Source of the DNA: Lithobates sylvaticus
Lineage: Eukaryota; Chordata; Amphibia; Anura; Ranidae
Assembly (NCBI GenBank): GCA_028564925.1
Contig: CM053033.1
Span: forward strand, 82,869,968 to 82,933,967
Direction of reading: 5' to 3'
Length of the DNA: 64,000 bases
Of this stretch, positions 42,440 through 53,009 are shown piece by piece; positions within the stretch are counted from its first letter, which is position 1; the number at the start of each line of letters is the position of its first letter. Below the pieces are notes generated by a model. The model did not search any database and was not told where the DNA came from. It saw only the letters and a list, made by a program, of their open reading frames with translations. The translations under genes and the position numbers were made by a program.

Positions 42440-42690
42440 GGCTAACTGTTTTAGTTTTCTTTTTAAAACCATTAGTGTATTTTTTTCCAAAAAAATTGAG
42501 TTTGATAGACCGCTACGCAAATACTGTGTGACATAAAATATTGCAACAACTGCTATTTTATTCCCTAGGGTCTCTGCTAAAAAAAATATATATAATTTTT
42601 GGGGGTTCCAAGTGATTTTCTAGCAGAAAATACAGGATTTTTACTTGTAAGCAACAAGTGTCAGAAAAGATTTAGTCTTTAAATGGTTAA
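42440..42690. repeat. TTAA family B-like sequence inside the hAT
   Basis: GCAAATACTGTGTGACATAA, CCCTAGGGTCTCTGCTAAAA and GTGATTTTCTAGCA match 36940-37045 in order. It is either a third insertion without clear ends or part of the hAT body. Confidence 0.5.
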
Positions 42691-42722
42691 ACTGAGAACT
42701 TCTCCACACAAAGTTCAGTTCA

Positions 42723-44435
42723 TTAACCACTTCCCGACCGCCTCATGTAGATATACGTCTACAGAATGGCACGGGCAGGCAAAAGCACGTACGGGTACGT
42801 CCCCTTTAACTTGCCTGCCTGTGGGTCGCGCGCGCGCGCCGCCAGCGGCGCGCTCGCGACCCGGTCGGGAGCTCCGTGACCACGGCCGCGGGCAGTGTTG
42901 CCAACCTACCAGATTAAAATTTACTGACACGACACAAAAAATTTACTGGCACAGCCACGGTTTTACTGGCATTTCCAAAAGTTACTAAATTACAGTTGTA
43001 AGTGCAAATTTCAGTATTTAAGCTACAAATAAGTACAATATGCAATTGGCAATGTGATTCAAGGTAGATATGGCAAAAAGCATATTTCTTATTCTATTTT
43101 AAATATAGTAAGTAAGTGGATCAGGGACAGGACTCAGGGGCAGGCTCTCACAGTGACACTGGCAGCAGTGTACAGCAGCATAGATCGCTGACACGTCCCA
43201 TCCTGAGTGACAGTGACAGTCTCTCTCCATGCCAGGTGGTCCTCTCAGTCCCCTCCAGTCCAAATAGCATTGACAGTCCTGCTTGTCTTGCCTTGCTCCC
43301 GTCCCACAGACCCGCACACGAGGCTCTGGCCACCTGGCTTGGCTCCCTTGCACCATGACATCACACGACATGCTCAAGCACCATCTCCGCCACACCCGCC
43401 CCCCGCTGGTACCTCCCGAACACACTGTAGTAGGTACTTGGATGGTCCTGGCCGGCTCCGGACCCGAGCTGCGTTTGCCCAGTTCCGAGTCAAGCGTCAC
43501 GGCCATATTTTTTACTGGCAACCTTTTCCTCTTACTGGCAGGAGAAAAGTGCCTGTTTTTTACTGGCTGCCAGTAAAAATACTGACGGTTGGCAACACTG
43601 GCCGCGGGACCAGCGGACCCGATCGCCGCTGGTATCCCACGATCGGGTTACGGAGCTGAAGAACGGGGAGAGGTTTGTGTAAACAAACCTCTCCCCGCGC
43701 TTCCTACACTGCCTGTCATTGATCGGCTGTTCCCTGTCATCGGGAAAGCCGATCAATGTCAGACGTACAGCCACGCCCCCTACTGTAAAAAAAAACACAA
43801 CACGTCACACTGACTCCTCCCCGCCCCCTAGTGGTTAACTCTTTCACTACAACTGTCATTTACATTTATTTAAATAGCACTGATTTCTGTATAAATGACA
43901 AATGTCCCAAAAATGTGTCAAAAATGTCCGATGTGTCCGCCATAATGTCGCAGTCACAATAAAAATCGCTGATCGCCGCCATTACTAGTAAAAAAAAAAA
44001 ATATTAATAAAAATGCTATAAAACTATCCCCTATTTTGTAAACGCTATAACTTTTGCGCAAACTAATCAATAATCGCTAATTGCGATTTTTTTTTACCAA
44101 AAATATGTAGAAGAATACGTATCGGCCTAAACTGAGGAAAAAAAATGTTTTTTTATATATTTTTTGGGGATATTTATTATAGCAAAAAGTAAAAAATATT
44201 GCATTTTTTTCAAAATTGTCGGTCTATTCTTGTTTATAGCGCAAAAAATAAAAACCGCAGGGGCGATCAAATACCACCAAAAGAAAGCTCTATTTGTGGG
44301 TAAAAAAGGACGTCAATTTTGTTTGGGAGCCACGTCGCACGACCGCGCAATTGTCAGTTAAAGCGACGCAGTGCCGAATTGCAAAAAGGGGTCTGGTCCT
44401 TTAGCTGCAAATTGGTCCGGGGCTGAAGTGGTTAA
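42723..44435 (+). mobile_element. TTAA element family A, full length, with nested hAT
   Basis: TTAACCACTTCCCGACCGCC (42723) and GGGGCTGAAGTGGTTAA (to 44435) are inverted ends flanked by TTAA. After removing the nested hAT it is about 1.0 kb. It has the GC-rich left part (GCGCGCGCGCCGCCAGCGGC) and the conserved right part (GATCGCCGCCATTACTAGTA, CCAAAAATATGTAGAAGAA, ACCACCAAAAGAAAGCTC). No transposase; TTAA targeting suggests piggyBac-like mobilisation (inference). Confidence 0.86.
42893..43600. mobile_element. Non-autonomous hAT element, perfect 8-bp duplication
   Basis: CAGTGTTGCCAACC at the left and GGTTGGCAACACTG at the right are perfect inverted ends, flanked by GCCGCGGG on both sides (42885-42892, 43601-43608). 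Subterminal TTTACTGGCA and TGCCAGTAAAAA words are inverted too. Length 708 bp. Overlapping frames inside (for example 43207-43659) show no transposase motif. The perfect duplication suggests this is the youngest insertion in this nest. Confidence 0.92.
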
Positions 44436-44825
44436 TAAGTGTAAACATTGTATCTTTTCGGTCTTTTCTTGGCAGACTGCCCAGACAGGAGACAAGTCGC
44501 TTCACTGAAGACAAGGCAACTTGCATTGACTTCTATTACAGAAGTCTTTTGCAAGTCGCGGTTGAAGTTATAATCGGCCTTTTTTATCAGCACAATCGGC
44601 CGATGCCGATTAATTAAAAAACGGCAAATATCGGCCGGCCGATATATCGGTCGACTTCTATCTATTACCCCCATAAACTCTCCTCTTCTGAAATACTCCA
44701 TACTGCTTGATGACACTTCTCATTATACAAACTCTGCTCTCCTGAAATCCTTGTGCTGCTGGTGGACTCTACTCCCCCCTCAAACTCTTCTCTTCTGAAA
44801 TACTCCATACTATCTGTGAATCTTC

Positions 44826-45112
44826 ACATGGCCATAGATGCAATGAAATTTGGGCAGTTCAGCAGGGACTGCCCAAATTTTGATCTATGTATGGCCACCC
44901 TTGTTCAACAGAAATCTATCATTAGATTAACTTCTGTTGAACGGGAATGTTGGAAAACCTTACTCGACCAGCGGCTGCAGCTGCTGATCAGTGTATTCCA
45001 ACAGAGGAGGAGTCCCGCCATCAGAATACAAATTCTCAGTTCGTTTTTCTTCAATCAACCCACTGGTTGATCGAAAAAAAAAAAGAGTCCCCTATGGCCG
45101 TCTTAACTCTGC
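44826..45112. mobile_element. MITE with GGCCATAG ends
   Basis: CACATGGCCATAGATG at the left and CCCCTATGGCCGTC at the right are short inverted ends, with inner hairpins (AAATTTGGGCAG / CTGCCCAAATTT; CAACAGAAATC / ACTTCTGTTG). It is the sibling of the element at 49737 and gives the undisturbed version of the site where a TTAA element inserted there. Confidence 0.55.
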
Positions 45113-45315
45113 GCTCTACTCTGTGCTGCTGGAGGACTCTACTTCCCTCACTAACCCTACTCTTCTGTAATATCTTGCTCTCTTTGAGGACTTCTTCCAT
45201 GAGCCAAATCTCCTACCCTGAAAAATCCTGTAGTGTTGGAGGGCTCTGCACCTTTGCCTGTTTAAATTCCTATCCTTAAATACTCTGTGCTGCTGGGGGA
45301 CTCTGCCCCTCCCTC

Positions 45316-45712
45316 TAATGCCCTGTACACACGGTCAGACATTCCGACGACAAAATCCGTCTGATTTTTTCTGAAGGATTTTGGCCCAAACTTGTCTTGC
45401 ATACACACGGTCGAACAAAGTTGTCGGAAAATCCGATCGTTCAGAGCGTGATGACGTACAACACATACGACGGCACTATAAAGAGGCCAATAGCTTTCGT
45501 CTCGTAATTTATTCTGAGCATGTGTGGCACTTTGTCCGTCGGATTTGTCTACACACGATCAGAATTTAAACGATCGGATTTTGTTGTCGGAAAATTTTAG
45601 ATCCAGCTCTCAAACTTTGTGTGTCGGAAATTCTGACGGAAAAAGTCAGATGGAGCCCACACACGATCGCACATTTTCAGTCGGAAAGTCCTACCGTGTG
45701 TACAGGGCATTA
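45316..45712. mobile_element. MITE with TAATGCCCTGTACACACGG ends
   Basis: TAATGCCCTGTACACACGG and CCGTGTGTACAGGGCATTA are perfect inverted ends with TA flanks. The interior has TTTGTCCGTCGGATTTG and TCGGAAAATCCGATCG. It is a 397-bp non-coding element inserted in the minisatellite. Confidence 0.8.
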
Positions 45713-46230
45713 CTTTTCACTCCTAAATTATTCTGCGTTGCTGGGAACTGCTTCTTCTTCAAGCCTATACTCCTCTCCTGAAATACTGTGCACTGTTTGA
45801 GGACTGACTTTTGTCCTCTAATTTTCCTGAAAAAACTCTATGCTGCTGGAGGACTCTGCTCCTTCCTTTTACGCTCCTCTCCTAAGATACTCTATGCTAC
45901 TGGAGGACTATGCTTCTTCCTCTCCTCTCTTGAGATACTCTATGCTGCTGGAGGATTCTGCTCCTTCCTTTTACTTTCCTCTCCTGAGATACTCTATGCT
46001 GCTGGGGGGACTCTCCTCACCTAAGTTATTCTATGCTGCTGGAGGACTTTTCTCCTTCCTTTTACTTTCCACTCCTGACATACTCTATCCTGTTGGAGGA
46101 CCTGTTCCTACCTTCCACTCTTCACTCCTGACATACTCTATGCTGTTGGAGGACTCTGCTCCTTCCTTTTACCCTCCTCTCCTGAGTTATTTTCTGCTGC
46201 TGGAGGACTCTGCTCCTGCTATCTGTCCTT

Positions 46231-46842
46231 CCTGGACTTAGTCACAGTGTCTGGGAAAGGGAAAGGTCACTATCTGGAGACCCACTTATTATTTCTCCCT
46301 GCAAACCTTCACATCCTTTCAGGGACCAGATGTGGGGATGAGGCCCGTGCCCCTTCAACATGGGCACAAGGTGCAGGTACAAGGGATGTTTCCAATGTTG
46401 AAGCCATATGGCCTGGTATGGTTCAGGAGGAAGGGAGAGAGGTCTGTATGCCTGCTGCACTCCTTTTCCAGGCCATATAAACTCCATGCCTGGCTAAGGG
46501 TCTGGTATAGATTTTAAGAGGGACCCCACATTTTTTGTAAATGTTACTTTTAAAGGGTTAAATTGTACTGTTCCACAACTTTAGGTACAGCTTTAGGGCA
46601 TCCTCCAGACATATTATTTAAAGAGTTTGTGTCTTTTTAATGTTGCTTTTTAGGCCACATCAAAAGATTATCTTCTAAGACATATTAAAAAAAATAAAAC
46701 ATTTAATTGGTGCATGTCTTTAAAGCAGTGCCCAGCTACTAATGACCTTTTTTACCAACAGCTTACAAATTAGCCTTAAAAAGACCAAAAAAGCTGCTAA
46801 GTTCTGCTGCTGGAGGGCTCTGCTCAATCCACTTTATATCAC
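46231..46842. other. No gene seen
   Basis: Sequence with GGTCTGGTATAGATTTTAAG and GGGACCCCAC (46500-46530), words that I associate with a ranid repeat, but no termini. Confidence 0.42.
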
Positions 46843-47073
46843 TTAGGACCCCTACACCCCAAGTGTAGGCTTCTGCGCTGTGTTAAACAAATGCACATCA
46901 TCATGCTTTGCATTAAATGTGCTGAAAATTGCACCACATTGTACCAAAAATTGTACATGTGGCATTTTTGGCAGCCTGTGCTGAGAGAGTGCGTTGGGGT
47001 GCCATTCAGAATGAATGGCACCACATCGCACCAGGCATGTTACCACACTGCAGTGGTGTGAATGGGCCCCAAG
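46843..47073. repeat. Probable MITE with ACACC / GGTGTGAATGGGCC ends
   Basis: TAGGACCCCTACACCCC at the left and GTGGTGTGAATGGGCCCC at the right are imperfect inverted ends. Inner words TTGCACCACATTGTACC and GGTGCCATTCAGAATGAATG with GCACCACATCGCACC recur. Confidence 0.45.
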
Positions 47074-48837
47074 TACGGAGTGTCTTTCAAATTAACACAG
47101 AGTAACTGCAAAAAATGTTTTACTGGATTTTGATTTTAAGCAAGCTTTAATTTAAAAGATAAGTTCAGCTTGTAATTTACTTTTCTGCCTCTGTAGCAGT
47201 TCTGGGCATTTATATCCTTATGTGCCAATCGATTCTTTGTTTGAGACTAATACATACTGTAACACACAGTAATTACTGCAGGCAGGTCTCGGGAGCCTCA
47301 TAATGGATTTCAGAGAAGTGGAAAGTGAAAAGTCCTCCACAAGGGGAGATAAGTAATGAAGACTGGAGCTTGGAGGCAGCCAACAATAGTGGCCTGGCTT
47401 ACGTTGGGTTTAAAGGGTCACTCTGCACAAATCTAATATATTGAGTTTTTGATAGATACTGAAAAGTGTAATAGCACATTGAGATCTCTAGATTACAGTT
47501 GCCATATTTGCACAGAAATTATGAAGTTTTCTCACTCTCCATGCTGTATCTATTTGTTTTATACTTGGGATCAGGAGCAGCCAAGGTGGGCAAGGCAACC
47601 AACTAACAGGGTCCATGGTGGGGAATTTTCTTCACTGTAGACCTCAAAAGTTGGAAGGAGAAAACAGGTGATTCAGCTCAGCAGGTATTACTTGTGATAA
47701 CATTCTGCTGGAATGACCCTTCAAAGTGACATGGTCACTACAGGGTTAAAGTAAAAAAGGAAGCCTGTAAAAGAAGATTAATATATACCTTTCCAGCAGC
47801 TGGGGTGTTCAAATTCCCCTGCGTTGCTTATCTAAGGTCTCTGCAGGTATCTAACACTTCCAGGTTTATCATATACCTGCTCCCCTGCTACATGCTATGG
47901 TTCCTACATGCTATGGTTCCTCCATGAACCATTTACTTTTCCGAATTCCCCTACCATTTATCATTAGAAATCAGTCTCTGATCTCAAATCAGCGACTTTG
48001 CCTAGGCTGAGATGATGTCATCAGTGTGCTACAGGCAGAAGAAAGCAATTACTTTGTCTCCTCTTGCACAGTGATCAAACTGACCTTTGTAACATCTTTG
48101 TAGCACATCATAAGTTGTCAGACATTGGTGAACACGATCAAGAATTGCACAGACAATAAGGTTTCAATGCTTGTGGTATCTCCGAGGTGGCATCTCAGTC
48201 CAGCAAGCAGATGCTGACCCTGGATAATGCCGAAACAAGGAGGACTCAGTCATCATGGAGAGGAAAACCAATTGAAGGTATTGTCAGGGGGAGTAGTGAG
48301 ATCTCTGTCAGAAGTAATAAAGGTTACACTTACACATTACTTCGCTTTCTGTACTTAACATAAAAAGATATATCTGATGCACTGTGCAGTGTAAAAAAAT
48401 GTACCAAACATTGATGGTTTAAAAAAAACTGCAACGTTGTGTTTCTGTAATCCTAACAGGAGTCTTGCGGTAGAGATATCGGGAATATTAATTCCCGGTT
48501 TTTGGCCTGGACATTCTGTGTCTTGTTTGTCTCCCGCTGCATTGTTTCCATATGAAAAGACCTTGCAGAGATGCACCTTGCGGTTTTCTGGCACCAAACT
48601 TCGCAGTTCCCGGCCAAACAAAATAATTGACCCAGCTTTATTAGACTTTCCAGTCATGTAGATGAATACTCTGGATTTTGGAGTCTTGTAAATTCAGATT
48701 TTTTTTTTTAGTTTTTTTAGATGTTCGAATAGAACCGCAGGAGAATATGACCTATACACTTAAAGAGCAATTACAGACAAATTAAATCCGTTAGTGAGCA
48801 AATACTGTCTAGCCTACACTGAAACTACATGTTAAGT
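47074..48837. other. 1.8 kb without recognisable genes
   Basis: Short frames on both strands, no termini or RNA gene. The stretch 47880-47930 contains a direct repeat of CTACATGCTATGGTTCCT. Confidence 0.45.
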
Positions 48838-48962
48838 CACTTTAAAAGCAGAACTAAAGTTCTATTGTTACAAACTGCGAGCAGGCAGCTCTTTATTGCA
48901 CAAGAGACATGCAATACAAAAATACATCCACCTGCCTGCTCACAGGCTTCTATTGAATATAC
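48838..48962. repeat. MITE relic with hairpin
   Basis: CTTTAAAAGCAGAACTAAAG starts it, and GCGAGCAGGCAGCTCTTTAT pairs with TCCACCTGCCTGCTCACAGG. It is related to the 36430-36503 hairpin. Confidence 0.4.
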
Positions 48963-49330
48963 AGTGTGATGTGCATGCGCAGCTCAGCCTACATCACCAG
49001 CGCAGTCCTTGTGTGCCAGGATGACGGACTCAGAGATTTTTGCTGGCTAAGAAACTAGCCCCATGAACATGTTGTGTGCGAACAGTTGCCAGCAGTGGTG
49101 TGGCCAGGTTTGTAAATCCAAAGAGTGTACAAGTACACAGTACATACTCCTAGATGAAGTGCAAAGCCCCTTGGTCCATTGGAACTTTCATCTGTATCTG
49201 TAGTGTAGACAATCAACAGGGTAGAGGAATGGATGAGGCAACTGGATGGATGGCTGAACAGGAGAAGGGCTAGAGACTGGAATCACTGCATCCCCCACAG
49301 AAGATCTGGGTAGGATCACCTCAATGTAGA
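48963..49330. other. No gene seen
   Basis: This may be part of the element carrying the palindrome at 49331-49643, but no left end was found. Confidence 0.4.
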
Positions 49331-49643
49331 AGAAAATGAACAACAGGGCATTGAGGTCAGTATCAAATAAAAAACACTTTATTAAAATAAGCAGCACACT
49401 TACATTGAAGTTAGCATGAAACAGCATGGATAGGGATTAGGGAACACCTGAAAACAAGCAGCTGTGATCAGTGTGAGACTGTAGGCATGATGCCTGCAGC
49501 CTCACACTGATCACAGCTGCTTGGTCTCATGTGTTTCCTATCCATACTGTTTCATGCTAACTTCAATGTAAGTGTGCTGCTTATTTTAATAAAGTGTTTT
49601 TTTATTTGATACTGACCTAAACGCCATGCTGTTAATTTTCTTG
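49331..49643. repeat. Near-perfect 313-bp palindrome
   Basis: The left arm GGTCAGTATCAAATAAAAAA, CACTTTATTAAAATAAGCAG, CACACTTACATTGAAG, TTAGCATGAAACAG is mirrored by CTGTTTCATGCTAAC, TTCAATGTAAGTGTG, CTGCTTATTTTAATAAAGTG and TATTTGATACTGACC. The centre is TAGGCATGATGCCTG near 49486. Arms are more than 90% alike by eye. It belongs to the foldback class; no protein is encoded. Confidence 0.82.
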
Positions 49644-49736
49644 GCCAGGTTTATATCCTGTAAAAATCAATGGCTGGCACCGCCTCTATTTGCTTGTAAC
49701 TGCTTGCAGAAGCGGCTAACATGCAAATAAAGTTGG

Positions 49737-50840
49737 CCATACACTGATTGAAATTCAGTCAGTTTAGCAGTGATTGACCAAATTTTGATCAGTGTGTGGC
49801 CATACCTGCTTAACAGAAGTCAGTCATTTGATTGACTTCTGTTAATCTCTTGCCGACCGCCGCAAGCCGATTTACGTCAGCAGAATGACCTGTACCTGTA
49901 TGTCCCTTTGAATTTGCCACCCAGCGGGTGCGCTCCCGCAAACTTGATGTTCACCGGTGGCCTGCGATTGTGGCGAGGAGAGGCAGAACGGGGAGATGCC
50001 TATGTAAACAAGGCATCTCCCTGTGCTGCCTAGTGACATGACAGGGATCTACTGCTCCCTGTCATCAGGAGCAGTGATCTCTGTCATGTTGTAGTGAGCC
50101 CACCCCCCCCCCCCCCCCCTACAGTTAGAACACATCCAGGGAACACACTTAACCCCTTTATAGCCTCCTAGTGTTTAACCCCTTCCCTGCCAGTGTCATT
50201 TATACAGTAATCGGTGGCTATTTGTAGCTCTGATCACGGTATAATTGTCAATGGTCCAAAAATAGTGTCAAAAGTGTCCGATCTGTCCGCCATATTGTCA
50301 TAGTCCCAATGAAAATCGCAGATCGCCGCCATTACTAGTAAAAAAAAAATTATAATAAAAATGCCATAAATCTATGCCCTATTTGGTAGACGCTATAACT
50401 TTTGTGCAAACCAATCAATAAACACTTATTGAGATTTTTATTTATTTTTTACCAAAAATATGTAGAAGAATACATATTGGCATAAACTGTAAGAAATTCG
50501 TTTTTTTTTTTTTTTTTTTTGGGATATTTTTAATAGTAAAAAATATTGCTTTTTTTTTCAAAACGGTTGGTCTTTTTTTGTTTATAGCGCAAAAAATAAA
50601 AACCCAGAGGTGATCAAATACCACCAAAAGAAAGCTCTGTTTGTGGGAAAAAAGGACGTCAATTTTGTTTGGGTACAACGTTGCACGACCGCACAATCGT
50701 CAGCTAAAGCGACGCGGTGCAGAATCGCAAAAAATACTCTGGTCAGGAAGGGGATAAATCCTTCCGGGGCTGAAGTGGTTAAAGGGACATGTAGGAAATG
50801 TTATCTCGATCGGTGGCTCCCACTGATCAGTGTAATCTGA
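49737..50840. mobile_element. GGCCATACAC-type MITE split by a TTAA element
   Basis: The left piece (49737-49845) has TTGGCCATACACTGATTG, a hairpin to GATCAGTGTGTGGCCATAC, then ATTGACTTCTGTTAA. The right piece resumes after 50782 with AGGGACATGTAGGAAATG. The sibling at 44826 reads ATTAACTTCTGTTGAACGGG across the same point, so the two pieces were contiguous before insertion. The right end is not defined. Confidence 0.5.
49842..50782 (+). mobile_element. TTAA element family A, full length
   Basis: TTAATCTCTTGCCGACCGCC is a mutated form of the family start, and GGGGCTGAAGTGGTTAA is the end. The TTAA on both sides (49842-49845 and 50779-50782) is confirmed as a target duplication by the undisturbed sibling site at 44940. 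The interior has a 17-18 base C-run (50101-50118) and the conserved right block (GATCGCCGCCATTACTAGTA, ACCACCAAAAGAAAGCTC). No transposase. Confidence 0.85.
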
Positions 50841-51225
50841 CAGAGGTGGGTGTTGTCAAAATACAGTGTCTTTGCTGCTGCTCAACTATTCATGGAAAGC
50901 ATTATATTTCATTAATGCATACAGGGCTTTCTCTGATTGGCTAATATGAAGAAGCGGGCAGATGACATCATTTTGTCCACCTTAGCCAATGAGAGGAAGC
51001 CTTACATTCATAGATGGAATACAAAGCTTCCTGTGAACAGCTGAGCAGCACCCAGCCCAACTTTGTGATTTTATTCTGGGAATGGGACAGGAAGACCCCA
51101 TACAGCTGCCGTAACATAGCACCATATACTGACGCCACATCCATTTTATACCGCACTCATAGCATGTGCATCTGTTGGTGAAGAAAATTGATTGTTTGGG
51201 CCAGCATAAAGTTGGAGTTGGGCTT
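50841..51225. other. No gene seen
   Basis: The minus-strand frame at 50968-51156 has no recognisable motif. Words CTGATTGGCTAATATG and AGCCAATGAGAGGAAGC are inverted, hinting at another decayed palindromic repeat. Confidence 0.42.
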
Positions 51226-51640
51226 TAAAGAGGTTGTAAAGGATTAAAAAAAAAAAAAAATGAATAACAAACCTGCTATACCTTCCTGCTCTGTGCAATG
51301 CCCGAATAGCCCCATTCCTCCTCTTCTAGGGTACCACCCTGGGGCTGTCCGCTCCTCCGTTTTCTCTTATGATCCGATTGGAAAAGCTGTACATAGCGTG
51401 CCTTGACCACGCCCCCCACAGGATTTGACTGACAGAAGCAGGAGCCAATGGTGCCCACTGCTGCCTCTCTGTTCTGTAAATGCAGGGAGAGAGGAAAGAG
51501 CTACTACAGAGGGCTACAGCGCTGGATCAAATGAGGGGGCGATATTGCTACTGGAACATTTTTTACCTTAATGCACGCTACTATGCACGCTAATTGATGC
51601 TACAAGTGGTTTTAGAACCACTTGTAGCGTCAACCCCAAA
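51226..51640. mobile_element. TTAA-type MITE, GGTTGTAAA family, partial
   Basis: TTTAAAGAGGTTGTAAAGGA starts it and the interior follows 59558-60042 (CCTTCCTGCTCTGTGCAATG-like opening, ACCTTAATGCACGC near the end). The right TTAA terminus is missing; it runs into a hairpin around CAAGTGGTTTTAGAACCACTTG (51604-51625). Confidence 0.52.
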
Positions 51641-51924
51641 GCAGCAACTTATTTAGATGCATTCCCCTGTTCCTGGCCTCAACCTCCTCAAAGACCTCAG
51701 CCCTTCTGACACAACTGGCTGAATATTTAGACCATTATTATTGCAAGGAACCACCAATATCAGTATTAGATGCTTGGCGACAACACAGCCTCAAGAATAC
51801 ACTTACACCCAGCGGTTATGTAGCAAGGTCCCAGGCCTCCTTTAGTCTAATGAGAACCTCCAGAGCCAAGAGCTGCTGACATCCTTCCATACAGAGTGTG
51901 TTGTAAGGCATAGTGGGTGTAGTG

Positions 51925-53009
51925 AAAAGGTATATTCATGGATGCCAGACACTTCTTGAATGCAAGGAGATTTTATTTCTCTTGAACAGAACTTTGGGAG
52001 AGAGGGTTTAGGGCCAGGACACCATTAGGGTAATTGCAATGTTAATTTTCCGACTCTGAGACTTCTACAGGTAGACAGCCATGCAGGGAAAGGCATCCAG
52101 CAAGACACCACATCTGCAAGTGTAGGAATGCTGTCTCCTATGGCAACCATCTTAGAACAGTTCCTAACACAAGTTGTAATGAACTCCTTCACTTTCTTTA
52201 CAATCATTTCTTGTAGGTTCTCAACCCACTGAGCTCCTATTCTCTCTCACTAGACTTGCTGATTCACTGCCACCGAATACCTTGAGCTCTTCCAATCTGC
52301 ACTTTAGTATCTTCCTCAGGCGTCGCCCTCGCTTCTCTGCTGGGTCCCTAGCTTGGCACTCCAGATACTTCTCAAGCTTCACCCCACTGGCCTGCTCGGT
52401 CCCTGGCTTGACACACATGGCTGCTCTGCAAGCGTCGCCTCCACTGGCTGGGTCCCTGGCTTGACACCTGCTGAAGTTTCCCAATTCTTCACCGTCCCCG
52501 GTTTGTGAGCAAACTGCCCGATACTTGCTTCAGCTATTCACTGTGGTCCCTGGTAGTAAGGTGGCAACAGCTTCCCCTCTACCTCTGACAACAACAGGTT
52601 CTCCGGCTGGCACAACTGTCACTTCTGGTTGGACTGCAAGCCGCAATCCCAACCCTATGCTGCTCTCTTGCTTCTGGATAGGCCCTCAGACAGCCTAGCA
52701 GCCAGATGTGCCCAGGATAGGCCCAAACTCCAGCCTAGCAGCCCAGGCAATACAGCACACATCCACCCAGACAGCTGTCCAGGTGGCACAGAACACTGAT
52801 CGCCCGACTCCACCCATATATATAGGTTCTCCCAGCAGGCCAAGGGATTTAAGAAAACCCCTGCCCATTGGCTGAGATGCTACATATACTCCTAATCTGT
52901 ACTTGCTTTGCCCCTATCTTATCTAATGTCGTCAGGTACCCGGCCACCTAGCGGCAGAAGAGAGAAGTGCAGTAATTTCAGACTTAGGGGGCACTCAATT
53001 GATCCCTAA
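51925..53009 (-). repeat. LTR-like segment, minus orientation
   Basis: On the minus strand it starts TGTTAGGGATCAATTGAG, has a TATATATGGGTGG TATA-like box (about 52817) and an AATAAA near the far end (about 51975), in LTR order and about 1.08 kb long. It aligns with the partial segment at 18840-19425. No target duplication and no partner LTR were found. It is probably a solo LTR of an old LTR element; fossil. Confidence 0.5.

Larger units (their letters stand above)
41705..44660. mobile_element. Non-autonomous hAT element carrying nested insertions
   Basis: TAGAGGTCGACCGATATGGG at the left and ATATATCGGTCGACTTCTA at the right are inverted, flanked by a perfect 8-bp duplication TCTATTAC (41697-41704 and 44661-44668), the hAT hallmark. 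Own sequence is 41705-41865, 42279-42722 and 44436-44660; it is rich in GGCCGAT words and has no transposase. The rest is a Harbinger MITE and a TTAA element that contains a second hAT. Confidence 0.88.
41641..46230 (+). repeat. Minisatellite locus (~54-bp period) broken by transposons
   Basis: Units near TATGCTGCTGGAGGACTCTG followed by CTCCTTCCTTTTAC and CTCTCCTGAGATACTC occur at 41641-41704, 44661-44825, 45113-45315 and 45713-46230, and a stray copy at 46802-46840. The clearest tandem run is 45834-46215 with about eight units. Three transposons (41705-44660, about 44826-45112, 45316-45712) interrupt it. The plus-strand frame rich in MLLEDSAPSF is a translation of the array. Confidence 0.8.

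Noticed and set aside
42820-42890. GC-rich patch that could be a CpG island
   Set aside because: It is the left part of a TTAA element interrupted by a hAT, and there is no gene start nearby.
43207-43659. 150-residue frame inside the inner hAT element
   Set aside because: It crosses the transposon boundary and shows no hAT transposase motifs; overlapping frames exist on both strands.
45840-46241. 133-residue frame with repeated MLLEDSAPSF
   Set aside because: The repeat period equals the DNA minisatellite unit and other frames are open as well.
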